From: an uncultured Lachnospiraceae bacterium
Lineage (GTDB): Bacteria > Bacillota > Clostridia > Lachnospirales > Lachnospiraceae
DNA length: 35,263 bases
Assembly (NCBI GenBank): GCA_910584965.1
Contig: CAJUDZ010000030.1
Span: 1-35,263 of the forward strand
Reading direction: 5' to 3'
Part shown: positions 17,682 through 25,849 of the stretch, piece after piece
How the letters are laid out: the number at the start of each line of letters is the position of its first letter
Position numbering within the stretch: position 1 is the stretch's first letter
Notes under the pieces: model-generated
Told to the model about the DNA's origin: nothing
The model's database searches: none
The model's input: only the letters and a program-made list of their open reading frames with translations
Translations under genes and position numbers: made by a program

Positions 17682-18380
17682 TCAGGTTCTTACTTCAAAT
17701 TTGTAGCCGACGCCCCATATCGTAGCGATGCGCCATTTTTCGTGATCGTTGATTTTTTCCCGGAGCCGTTTGATATGAACGTCGACCGTCCGGGTATCGC
17801 CGACATATTCATACCCCCAGATCTGATCGAGCAGCTGCTCCCTTGTAAAGACCTGATTCGGAGAAGCGGCAAGGTAATAAAGAAGTTCCAGCTCTTTTGG
17901 CGGCATTTCCACTGTTTTTCCCATATAGAGCACGGAATAATTGGTCTGGTTGATGACAAGGTCGGGATACTCCGCGCATTTTGCATCGGAAGCGGGCGCG
18001 GCGATAACGGGTTTATAACGGCGCAGAACCGCTTTGACCCTCGCGACAAGTTCTTTGGAATCAAAAGGCTTTTCCATGTAGTCGTCGGCGCCAAGCTCCA
18101 GACCGAGTACCTTGTCGAAAACCTCTCCTTTGGCGGACAGCATGATAATCGGAAGGGATGACCCGGTACGGATTTCCCTGCAGACCTGATATCCGTCGAT
18201 GCCGGGAAGCATCAGATCGAGAAGCATCAGGTTCGGTTCAAAACTTTTTGCCGCCGTGAGGGCGGATTCCCCGTCGTTGACAATCATCGTTTCAAAGCAT
18301 TCTTTTGTCAGATAAAGAGAAATCAGTTCGGCAATATTATTATCGTCGTCCACAATTAATATTTTCTGTTTGTTTACCAT
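17682..18380 (-). CDS. OmpR/PhoB-family response regulator
   Basis: 232 residues. The receiver domain has acidic pocket residues (VDDDNN), phosphoacceptor Asp55 in LMLLDLMLPG and the conserved Lys in EKPFD. The C-terminal winged helix has the usual LLYYLAASPNQVFTREQLLD and the recognition segment RTVDVHIKRLREKI. It binds promoter DNA when phosphorylated by the downstream kinase. It lies 24 bases after mutS2 in the same direction, so it may be read through from the mutS2 promoter as well as from its own. Confidence 0.95.
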   Translation of the reverse strand: MVNKQKILIVDDDNNIAELISLYLTKECFETMIVNDGESALTAAKSFEPNLMLLDLMLPGIDGYQVCREIRTGSSLPIIMLSAKGEVFDKVLGLELGADDYMEKPFDSKELVARVKAVLRRYKPVIAAPASDAKCAEYPDLVINQTNYSVLYMGKTVEMPPKELELLYYLAASPNQVFTREQLLDQIWGYEYVGDTRTVDVHIKRLREKINDHEKWRIATIWGVGYKFEVRT

Positions 18381-18404
18381 CGGATCAGAACACCCCTTTC
18401 TAAG

Positions 18405-20780
18405 TTATTTAAATTCTGCAATGGTGACACCTGCATCCCCTTCGCCATATTCTCCGAGCCGGTAATTTTTGACATATTTACAGCGGCGGAGATAGTCCTG
18501 TACGGCTTTTCGCAGTGCGCCGGTTCCCTTTCCGTGTACGATGCGGACGCTCGGCAGGTGTGCAAGATAAGCGTCGTCCAGATATTTATCGAGGGCGGAA
18601 AGCGCTTCGTCCACCGTTTTTCCGAGCAGATTGATTTCTGTCGAAATAGAATAGGACTTGGACATTTTCAGTTTGCCCGAACTGCTCCGCTGCATCGGTG
18701 CGGCGGTGGTAACGGTTTCTTCGTTCAGTAAAACCAGATCGTTCAGGTTTACCTGGGAGCGGATAATGCCGCATTGTACGAACAGCTTTCCGCTTTTATC
18801 GGGACGCGTGCTGACGATTCCCGTTAAGCCCATCGAAACGACTTTTACGCGGTCTCCGGGATTTACCTGATTCGGTTTTAACAGCTTATGGGTCGGTTTT
18901 TCAGCCGGTTTGAGCGACAGCTTTGCATTTTTCTCGGATATTTTGTCCCGGACTTTCTGACGGGACTGTTCCAGATCTTTCATCGTGGAAGTTCCGGCCT
19001 TCTGGAAGGTGCGGATTGTTTCGTCGGCAACGTCTTTGGCTTCCTGTAAGATCTGCCTTGCTTCCTCGTTTGCTTCCCTCAGAATGCGTTCTTTTGACTG
19101 GTCAATTTTTTCCTGTTTGGATTCCAGCCGTTTTTTCAGCGATTTAATCTCCTCTTTATAAGAAGCGATTTCCAGCCGTTCTTTTTCGATGGTGACGCGG
19201 CTGTTTTCCAGATCGGATAACAGATCCTCAAAACTTTCCTTATCTTCCGTAATGTGTTTTCTGGCGCTTTCGATGATCTGATCGGAAAGCCCAAGTTTGG
19301 AGGAAATGGCAAAGGCATTGCTTTTGCCCGGAATGCCGATCAGCAGGCGGTACGTCGGCCGCAGCGTTTCCACATTAAATTCACAGCAGGCATTTTCCAC
19401 AAAGGGCGTGGATAAAGCATAAACTTTCAATTCGCTGTAATGGGTGGTGGCCATCGTGCGGATGCCCCGCGTATGCAGATCGTCCAATATGGCGGCTGCA
19501 AGAGCGGCGCCTTCCGTCGGATCGGTTCCGGCGCCAAGCTCATCGAAAAGACAAAGGGAATCCGCGTCCGCATTTTGCAAAATTGAGACGATCGACGTCA
19601 TATGGGAAGAAAAAGTGGAAAGATTCTGCTCAATGCTCTGCTCGTCTCCGATATCCGCGTAAACTTCCGTAAAAACAGACAGTTCGGAACGATCGAGCGC
19701 CGGAATATGCAGCCCCGCCTGCCCCATCAGCGTCAGAAGCCCGACCGTTTTCAGGGAAACGGTCTTGCCGCCGGTATTCGGTCCGGTGATGACAAGCAGG
19801 TCAAAATCCGCGCCGAGTTCGATGTCAATCGGAACGACTTTCTTTTTATCCAACAGAGGATGACGGCCCTTACGGAGTTTTAAATGATGTTCCGTGTTGA
19901 AGACGGGTTTGCTTCCGTTTTCTTCCATCGCTAAAGACGCTTTCGCAAAAATAAAGTCGAGAGCGGTCATGATTTTCTGATTATTCGCGAGCGCGTCCGT
20001 GTATTCGCCGGCCTGAGCGCTTAAATCGGCGAGAATTTTTTCGATTTCTTCCTGTTCCTTAATATCCAGTTCTTTTAAGTCATTGTTGAGCGTCACGACG
20101 GCGGCCGGCTCGATGAAAAAAGTAGAACCGGTGGAGGACTGATCATGCACCATGCCCGAAACCTGGCCTTTGTATTCCGATTTGACGGGAAGACAGTAAC
20201 GGCCGCTCCGCATGGTAATGACCGCATCCTGTAAATAAGTGCGGTAAGAACCGTTTACCATGGAGGTGAGCTGGGAATGGATTTTATCGTTGGTGAGCGC
20301 TTTTTTCCGCCGTATCTGTTTTAAGGACGGACTGGCGTCATCCGCTATTTCTTCTTCCGATAAAATACATCTGCGGATTTCGTTTGCCAGATTTGTCAAT
20401 GGTTCCAGACCGTCAAAATATTCATTCAGTGAATCGGCAGGTGTATCGTCTCTGTCGCTTCTTCCGTATGCCTTGATTCTGCTGACGTTCTCCAGCATGG
20501 CGGCGATATGGAGGAGCTCTATGGCACTGAGCGCGCTTCCCACTTCCAGCGATTTGAAACATCTTCCCAAATCCTTATTGCCTCCGAATGAAGTAGAACC
20601 CTTTTTGAAAAGGCGGCTCAGCGCGTCGGCCGTTTCCTGCTGTGCGTGTTCGATGTCGTCATGATCGGTCATCGGCAGCAGTTCCCGGCAGAGTTTCCGC
20701 CCCGGCTCGGAAGTCGCTTTTTCCGTCAGACGTTCAATGATTTTGTTGTATTCTAAAACGTGTAATGCTTTACTGTTCAT
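18405..20780 (-). CDS. mutS2: MutS2, ribosome-collision/recombination ATPase with Smr domain
   Basis: 791 residues, full length for MutS2. The N-terminal core domain leads to the MutS ATPase with Walker A GPNTGGKT (residues 333-340), Walker B LCLFDELGAGTDPTEG and the ATTHYSELK switch. A long coiled coil follows (~515-630). A KOW-like segment and a C-terminal Smr domain (about 714-791) end the protein, with HGKGTGALRKAV. The Smr LDLR-type motif appears here as INLLG. In Bacillus MutS2 acts on collided ribosomes and in other bacteria suppresses recombination; which applies here is not visible. AGAGGT precedes the ATG. Confidence 0.96.
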   Translation of the reverse strand: MNSKALHVLEYNKIIERLTEKATSEPGRKLCRELLPMTDHDDIEHAQQETADALSRLFKKGSTSFGGNKDLGRCFKSLEVGSALSAIELLHIAAMLENVSRIKAYGRSDRDDTPADSLNEYFDGLEPLTNLANEIRRCILSEEEIADDASPSLKQIRRKKALTNDKIHSQLTSMVNGSYRTYLQDAVITMRSGRYCLPVKSEYKGQVSGMVHDQSSTGSTFFIEPAAVVTLNNDLKELDIKEQEEIEKILADLSAQAGEYTDALANNQKIMTALDFIFAKASLAMEENGSKPVFNTEHHLKLRKGRHPLLDKKKVVPIDIELGADFDLLVITGPNTGGKTVSLKTVGLLTLMGQAGLHIPALDRSELSVFTEVYADIGDEQSIEQNLSTFSSHMTSIVSILQNADADSLCLFDELGAGTDPTEGAALAAAILDDLHTRGIRTMATTHYSELKVYALSTPFVENACCEFNVETLRPTYRLLIGIPGKSNAFAISSKLGLSDQIIESARKHITEDKESFEDLLSDLENSRVTIEKERLEIASYKEEIKSLKKRLESKQEKIDQSKERILREANEEARQILQEAKDVADETIRTFQKAGTSTMKDLEQSRQKVRDKISEKNAKLSLKPAEKPTHKLLKPNQVNPGDRVKVVSMGLTGIVSTRPDKSGKLFVQCGIIRSQVNLNDLVLLNEETVTTAAPMQRSSSGKLKMSKSYSISTEINLLGKTVDEALSALDKYLDDAYLAHLPSVRIVHGKGTGALRKAVQDYLRRCKYVKNYRLGEYGEGDAGVTIAEFK

Positions 20781-20882
20781 AATTGACCTCTTTTTTTACT
20801 GAAAATATTGTGAATGGGGTAATTTCCTGCATTCACTTTAAACCTTCTGCGGCGTTGTTTTAGAAATATCATACCATAAAGG

Positions 20883-20911
20883 TTGTAAATTTACTATGAA
20901 AAAGATATACT
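20883..20911 (+). promoter_or_regulatory. Candidate promoter of the HtrA-like gene
   Basis: TTGTAA (20883-20888), a 17-base spacer, then TATACT (20906-20911), 81 bases upstream of the start. The 211-base divergent gap also holds a possible extended -10 for mutS2 on the other strand (TGGTATGAT). No other structure is seen. Confidence 0.5.
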
Positions 20912-20991
20912 TAGACATATCCAAATGACATCGGAGCGACGGGACGGTCATAGAAGCATTATGGACCGGCACAGGATTTGGGGAGAACGTT

Positions 20992-22377
20992 ATGACAGAG
21001 GATGATAAGAAAAAAACAGAGTCCGGACAGACGGAAGGGATAAAGGAACAGGCCGAATATACGCCTTCGGTACAGTCGGATTTTCTGCGGGAGAAAATGA
21101 AGCAGAGACCGGTCAACAAAAAGAAGCTGCTGCGCCGGACAATCGTCACGGCAGTACTGGCGGTGGTCTTTGGAATCGTGGCGTGTCTTACCTTTCTGCT
21201 TCTGGAACCGGTTATCAACAACTGGCTCTATCCGCCGGAAGAGGCCAAAGAAGTGCAGTTTCCAGAAGAGACCATTACGGAAGAAATGAATCCGGAAGAT
21301 ATGCTGACCGTGGACGAGCCGGAGGAGAAAGAACCGGCAGAACTGGAGCTTGTGGATGAGAAAATTGAAGAACTGCTTTCCCAGATGACATTCGGGCTCG
21401 AAGAATACGGTACGGTGTATGAGGAGCTTTCTGCGCTGGCAAAGAATGTCAGCCGGGCGATTGTCACCGTTACCGGCGTGACCTCCGATGTGGACTGGTT
21501 TAACAATATATATGAAAGCGAAGCGTCTGCGTCGGGTGTTATTGTAGCTAACAACGGCCGGGCGATGTTAATTCTTGTCAGCATGAACAATATCAAAAAG
21601 GCGGAAAAGATCGTCGTGACTTTCTGCGATCAGACACAGGCGGATGCGAAACTGGTACAGAAAGATGATTCGACGGGATTTGCCATATTGTCGGTATCTC
21701 TGATGGCGATAGACGAAGAAACGATGGATGTCATTAATATTGCGACGCTCGGCAGTTCCAACACCGGGAATATGCCGGGAATGCCCGTGATGGCGCTGGG
21801 CAGCCCGATGGGAACAAGCGGCTCCGTCTGCTATGGCATTATTACCTCTTCCGGTTCTGTCATTGAGCAGGTGGATTCGGCATATAAATTGATTTTCACG
21901 GATATGTACGGCAGCAAGAACGCGACCGGCGTGCTGGTCGATTTAAGAGGCATGGTAGTCGGAATCATTGACAATTCGTATAACAGCAGCGACAGAGGAA
22001 ACCTGATTTCAGCATACGGGATTTCGGAACTGAAAAGAACGATTACCAAAATGTCCAATAATCAGTACCGCGCATATTTCGGCATTTACGGAGCTGATGT
22101 GCCGCCGGAGGCGATTCTGGAATCCGGTGTGCCGCGCGGTGCCTATATTAAGGAAATAGAAATGGATTCGCCGGCCATGACGGCGGGGATTCAAAGCGGA
22201 GACGTTATTGTAAAGATAAACGATAAGGAAATCGTGACTTACAGCGAACTGCTGAATGAACTATATAACGCTTCGCCGGATGATGTCGCCACGATTACGC
22301 TGATGCGCCAGGGAATAGATTCTTTTCAGGAAATGACGGTAACGGTAACGTTTACAAGAAGAACGCAGCAGACGTAA
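20992..22377 (+). CDS. Membrane-anchored HtrA-like PDZ protein lacking the catalytic triad
   Basis: 461 residues: charged cytoplasmic N-terminus (1-48), one membrane helix (~50-72), acidic linker (80-125), trypsin-like domain (~145-355) and PDZ domain (~362-456, SPAMTAGIQSGDVIVKINDK). This is the HtrA/DegP architecture. Aligning by eye to active HtrA proteins, the His site (xxNxHV) reads SMNNI with Asn199, the Asp site reads DDSTGFAIL with Gly229, and the nucleophile motif GNSGG reads KNATG with Ala311. All three triad residues are gone while the fold, glycines and PDZ remain. I therefore read it as a pseudoprotease, perhaps a peptide-binding scaffold or sensor at the membrane. It precedes yhaM by 59 bases. 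Confidence 0.85.
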   Translation: MTEDDKKKTESGQTEGIKEQAEYTPSVQSDFLREKMKQRPVNKKKLLRRTIVTAVLAVVFGIVACLTFLLLEPVINNWLYPPEEAKEVQFPEETITEEMNPEDMLTVDEPEEKEPAELELVDEKIEELLSQMTFGLEEYGTVYEELSALAKNVSRAIVTVTGVTSDVDWFNNIYESEASASGVIVANNGRAMLILVSMNNIKKAEKIVVTFCDQTQADAKLVQKDDSTGFAILSVSLMAIDEETMDVINIATLGSSNTGNMPGMPVMALGSPMGTSGSVCYGIITSSGSVIEQVDSAYKLIFTDMYGSKNATGVLVDLRGMVVGIIDNSYNSSDRGNLISAYGISELKRTITKMSNNQYRAYFGIYGADVPPEAILESGVPRGAYIKEIEMDSPAMTAGIQSGDVIVKINDKEIVTYSELLNELYNASPDDVATITLMRQGIDSFQEMTVTVTFTRRTQQT

Positions 22378-22436
22378 AACGGATATCCGCCGGAACAGGC
22401 AATGGATGCTAAAGGAAAACCAATGAAGGAGGAATT

Positions 22437-23384
22437 ATGAAGAAGTATATTAAGGATTATAAAGAAGGGGAAAGAATTTCGGATATTTATTTGTGTAAAC
22501 ATAAGCAGTCAGCGGTGACGAAGAACGGGAAGCCCTATGAAAACGTGATATTACAGGACAAAACAGGGACGCTCGATGCCAAGATATGGGATCCGCACAG
22601 CGCGGGAATTGAAGAGTTCGATTCGCTGGATTACATAGAAGTCTTCGGAGACGTCAACAGTTTTCAGGGTGCCTTGCAGGTCAATGTAAAAAGGGTCAGA
22701 CGCTGCCGCGAAGGAGAATATAATCCGGCCGATTATCTTCCGGTCAGCAGCAAAGATATCGACGGGATGAAGGAAGAGCTGCTGCATTTGATCGACAGCA
22801 TCCAAAATCAATATTTGCAGACGCTTTTACGGAATTTATTTGTCAAGGACGAGAAATTTATGAAAGCCTTTTCCCAGTCTTCCGCGGCAAAAACCGTACA
22901 CCACGGCTTTGTCGGCGGACTGTTGGAGCATACGCTGAGCGTGACAAAGCTGTGCGATTTTTACAGCAGACAATATCCGCTTTTAAACAGAGATCTGCTG
23001 ATTTGTGCGGCGATCTGCCATGATATCGGAAAAACGAAAGAGCTTTCGCCCTTTCCGCAGAATGATTATACCGATGACGGACAGTTCCTGGGACATATCG
23101 TGATCGGCGTGGAAATGGTAGGAGAAAAGATGCGGGAAATAGAAGGGTTTCCCAAAGTTCTGTCGAACGAATTAAAGCATTGTATTTTATCCCATCACGG
23201 TGAATATGAGTTTGGCGCTCCGAAAAAGCCGGCGATCATGGAAGCGATGGCATTATATTTTGCAGACAATACGGATGCCAAAATGCAGATCTTTACGGAA
23301 CTGTTAAATGGAACGACCGAGACAGGATGGCTCGGATATAACCGGCTCTTTGATTCCAATGTGATCAGAACAAAACTGGATTAG
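22437..23384 (+). CDS. yhaM: YhaM-family 3'-5' exoribonuclease (OB-fold plus HD domain)
   Basis: 315 residues, the usual YhaM length. The N-terminal OB fold (residues ~10-90, VILQDKTGTLDAKIWD) binds nucleic acid. The HD phosphohydrolase domain follows, with the metal ligands in GGLLEHTLSV, ICHDIGKTKEL and LSHHGEYEFG. YhaM in Bacillus trims RNA (and DNA) from the 3' end with Mn2+ or Co2+. AAGGAGG lies just upstream of the ATG. It is followed 60 bases later by rlmD. Confidence 0.9.
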   Translation: MKKYIKDYKEGERISDIYLCKHKQSAVTKNGKPYENVILQDKTGTLDAKIWDPHSAGIEEFDSLDYIEVFGDVNSFQGALQVNVKRVRRCREGEYNPADYLPVSSKDIDGMKEELLHLIDSIQNQYLQTLLRNLFVKDEKFMKAFSQSSAAKTVHHGFVGGLLEHTLSVTKLCDFYSRQYPLLNRDLLICAAICHDIGKTKELSPFPQNDYTDDGQFLGHIVIGVEMVGEKMREIEGFPKVLSNELKHCILSHHGEYEFGAPKKPAIMEAMALYFADNTDAKMQIFTELLNGTTETGWLGYNRLFDSNVIRTKLD

Positions 23385-23444
23385 GCAGAAATCCGGTTTG
23401 CCCAAAAGACAGGTACTGCGGCAGCATGGAGGAAATATAACAGA

Positions 23445-25202
23445 ATGGAATACCGGAAAAACGATATTGTAACGGTGCAGATTGAAGATATAGGGAATGA
23501 CGGAGAAGGCATTGGAAAAACGGACGGATATACACTGTTTGTAAAAGACGCCGTTATCGGTGATACCGTAGAAGCAAGGATTACAAAAGTAAAGAAAAAT
23601 TACGGATATGCGAGGATGGAAAAAATTGTGGTTCCATCCTCTTTCAGAGTGGAACCCAGGTGTAACTTCCACAGACAATGCGGCGGCTGTCAGATTCAGG
23701 CGATGGCTTATGAAAGACAGCTTCTTTTTAAACACGAAAAAATCCGGAATAATCTGATTCGCATCGGCGGTTTTGATGCGGCTATGATCGATGAAATCAT
23801 GGAACCTGTTGTGGGGATGGAACACCCCTGGCACTATCGAAATAAAGCGCAGTTTCCGGTGGGATACGATAAAAACGGAAATCTCATTACCGGATTTTAT
23901 GCGGGCCGTACCCATGATATTATTGCCAATACGGACTGCCTTTTAGGCGCCCCTGAAAATAAACGGATATTGGAGACTGTGCTTTCTTATATGGAAGAAA
24001 ATAACGTCTCGGCTTACCGGGAGCAGACCGGAGAAGGACTTGTGCGCCACATTCTGATTCGTACAGGTTTTGCATCCGGTGAAATTATGGTGTGCCTGAT
24101 TATCAACGGCACGAGGCTTCCGAAAGAAAAAGAACTGGTTAAAAAACTGACCGGGATTTCTTTTGCGGAGGCTGTTTCCGTACACGGTGCAAAAAGCGGC
24201 GGGGACGATAAGCAATGTGATTTGGAGACTGAAAATTGCGCCGAAAAGCGGATTGTGGGTATTTCTGTCAGTGTGAATACAGAAAGAACCAATGTTATTA
24301 TGGGAAAAGATATCCGGATTCTGTGGGGAAAAGGATATATTGAGGACAGCATCCGGATATTGGGAGAAGCAGAGGAAAGCCGTGTGAAGTTTCGGATTTC
24401 ACCGCTTTCTTTTTACCAGGTCAATCCTGGACAGACAGAAAAATTATACAGTCTTGCGCTGGCCTTCGCAGGACTGAGCGGTAACGAAACGGTCTGGGAT
24501 TTGTACTGCGGTATCGGAACGATCTCTCTTTTTCTTGCCAAGTATGCCAGACGGGTATACGGCGTGGAAGTGATTCCACAGGCAATCGAAGATGCCAGGG
24601 AAAATGCCCGTATCAATGGAATTGACAATGCGGAATTTTATGTGGGAAAGGCAGAAGAAGTTCTGCCGGAGAAATATGACAAAGAAGGGATTCGGGCAGA
24701 CGTTATAGTGGTGGATCCGCCGCGGAAGGGCTGTGATGAGCGGTGCCTGGAAACGATGCTTGCGATGAAGCCGGAAAGAATTGTGTATGTGAGTTGTGAC
24801 TCCGCAACGCTGGCGCGGGATTTGAAGGTGCTGTGCGAGGGCGGGTATGAATTGAAGAGGGTGCGGGGAGTGGATTTGTTTGGGGGGACGGTGCATGTGG
24901 AGACGTGCGTATTATTGTCCAAACTCAAAACGACACAACATATAGAAGTGAAGATTGACCTTGATGAAATGGATTTAACGAAAGCGGAGAGCAAGGCGAC
25001 TTATGCGGAGATAAAACAATATGTATTAGATAAGTTTGGCTTGAAAGTATCACAGCTTTATATTGCACAAGTGAAAAGAAAGCATGGCATAATAGAAAGA
25101 ACCAACTATAATATAGGAGAGGGAAAGGCAAGAGTGCCGCAAGTGCCTTTAGAGAAAGAAAAGGCAATAGAGGATGCTCTAAAGCATTTTAAGATGATAT
25201 AA
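23445..25202 (+). CDS. rlmD: 23S rRNA (uracil-C5)-methyltransferase RlmD/RumA with an element-derived C-terminal extension
   Basis: 585 residues. An N-terminal TRAM domain (1-60) is followed by [4Fe-4S] ligands Cys73, Cys79, Cys82 and Cys165. The SAM site has VWDLYCGIGTISLF, and the catalytic Cys451 is in VYVSCDSATLARDL. It methylates C5 of a 23S uridine (U1939 in E. coli). The ordinary enzyme ends just after the last strand, here HVETCVLLSK (484-493). The remaining ~92 residues (KTTQHIEVKIDLDEMDL... to the end HFKMI) are not part of the enzyme fold. They are encoded by DNA that is clearly more A+T-rich than the first 1.4 kb. I infer that the 3' end was replaced by the inserted element, which supplied a new in-frame tail and stop. 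Confidence 0.93.
   Translation: MEYRKNDIVTVQIEDIGNDGEGIGKTDGYTLFVKDAVIGDTVEARITKVKKNYGYARMEKIVVPSSFRVEPRCNFHRQCGGCQIQAMAYERQLLFKHEKIRNNLIRIGGFDAAMIDEIMEPVVGMEHPWHYRNKAQFPVGYDKNGNLITGFYAGRTHDIIANTDCLLGAPENKRILETVLSYMEENNVSAYREQTGEGLVRHILIRTGFASGEIMVCLIINGTRLPKEKELVKKLTGISFAEAVSVHGAKSGGDDKQCDLETENCAEKRIVGISVSVNTERTNVIMGKDIRILWGKGYIEDSIRILGEAEESRVKFRISPLSFYQVNPGQTEKLYSLALAFAGLSGNETVWDLYCGIGTISLFLAKYARRVYGVEVIPQAIEDARENARINGIDNAEFYVGKAEEVLPEKYDKEGIRADVIVVDPPRKGCDERCLETMLAMKPERIVYVSCDSATLARDLKVLCEGGYELKRVRGVDLFGGTVHVETCVLLSKLKTTQHIEVKIDLDEMDLTKAESKATYAEIKQYVLDKFGLKVSQLYIAQVKRKHGIIERTNYNIGEGKARVPQVPLEKEKAIEDALKHFKMI
24894..24915 (+). other. Candidate attL of the IME, inside the rlmD 3' end
   Basis: Composition changes here from G-rich core DNA (TTTGGGGGGACGGTGCATGTG) to A+T-rich DNA (ATTATTGTCCAAACTCAAAA). 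The codons CAT GTG GAG (HVE) parallel CAC GTT GAG (HVE) at the end of the recombinase gene. The exact crossover cannot be fixed without an empty-site genome. Confidence 0.5.
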
Positions 25203-25219
25203 GCCGAAATAAAGCGTTT

Positions 25220-25251
25220 AGGGGTATGACAAAAGCTGTCAGCCCCTTTTC
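25220..25251 (+). terminator. Rho-independent terminator after rlmD
   Basis: AGGGG..TGACA pairs with TGTCA.CCCCTTTT around a short AAAAGC loop, followed by TTTT, 17 bases after the stop. It stops rlmD transcripts entering the element. Confidence 0.75.
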
Positions 25252-25332
25252 CTATTTAAAAGATTTATAATGCGTTGCCGGATAGCCGTAAAAGTTTATG
25301 TTGCACTTCCCCTACTTTCTTGTTAATAATTT

Positions 25333-25438
25333 GCCTAGCGTCTAGGCTGTCACAAAGCACTTGGAGAGGTAGATTTTTGTCTGTCCAACCTACCGCATAC
25401 CAAAACTGACAGACAAAAATCGTTGCGAACTTAGTGCG
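25333..25438. other. Structured non-coding segment with nested inverted repeats near the left end of the IME
   Basis: No gene is seen in 25,203-25,482. It contains GCCTAG-CGT-CTAGGC (25333-25347) and a perfect 14-bp inverted repeat GATTTTTGTCTGTC/GACAGACAAAAATC (25372-25385 and 25408-25421) with a 22-base spacer. Outer GCACT/AGTGC arms (25357-25361/25434-25438) can extend this into one long stem. No T-run follows it. It could be a single-strand replication origin, a second transfer or recombinase site, or a structured RNA. Confidence 0.5.
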
Positions 25439-25482
25439 ACTGACTGGTACGGTTATTTATAGCATATACATAATATTTATAG

Positions 25483-25725
25483 TTAAGCGTTTTTATTTTT
25501 ACTTGGTTTTTGTGGATATGGTTTTTTTATATCTGTACGTCCAATAAGGTAATCTGTACTTGTATAATGAAAATCCGCTAATAAAGATAATATTTCTATC
25601 GGGATGGCTCTTTCATCATTTTCATATCTTGAATAAGTTCGTTGAGATATGTGTAAATATTTTGCAATATCTGTTTGCGTTAAGTCTCTATCTTCTCGAA
25701 GATTGCGTATTCTTTCATATTTCAT
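25483..25725 (-). CDS. XRE-family helix-turn-helix regulator of the IME
   Basis: 80 residues, essentially one HTH_3 domain (IRNLREDRDLTQTDIAKYLH, then ISQRTYSRYENDERAIP) plus the common follow-up LADFHYTSTDYLIGRTD and a basic tail. GAGGT lies six bases before the ATG. It is divergent from the secreted protein gene; the 124-base gap has an inverted repeat AGACCGAAAT/ATTTCGGTCT (25753-25762/25783-25792) that may be its operator. Small XRE repressors of this type commonly hold ICEs and IMEs silent. Confidence 0.88.
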   Translation of the reverse strand: MKYERIRNLREDRDLTQTDIAKYLHISQRTYSRYENDERAIPIEILSLLADFHYTSTDYLIGRTDIKKPYPQKPSKNKNA

Positions 25726-25752
25726 ATCTATACCTCAATATAAATATAAAAA

Positions 25753-25792
25753 AGACCGAAATGGACTATTGATTTTTAGACTATTTCGGTCT
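25753..25792. promoter_or_regulatory. Inverted repeat between the XRE gene and the secreted-protein gene
   Basis: Perfect 10-bp arms AGACCGAAAT/ATTTCGGTCT are separated by 20 bases that also repeat GACTAT twice (as GGACTAT and AGACTAT). Read on the minus strand, the hairpin ends in TTTTTT, so it could also act as an attenuator upstream of the regulator. Operator, attenuator or both are possible. Confidence 0.5.
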
Positions 25793-25849
25793 AAAATATA
25801 AGATGATGTTATATAAAAATCTCTCAACAAGAAAGCGAGGACTTTAAGG

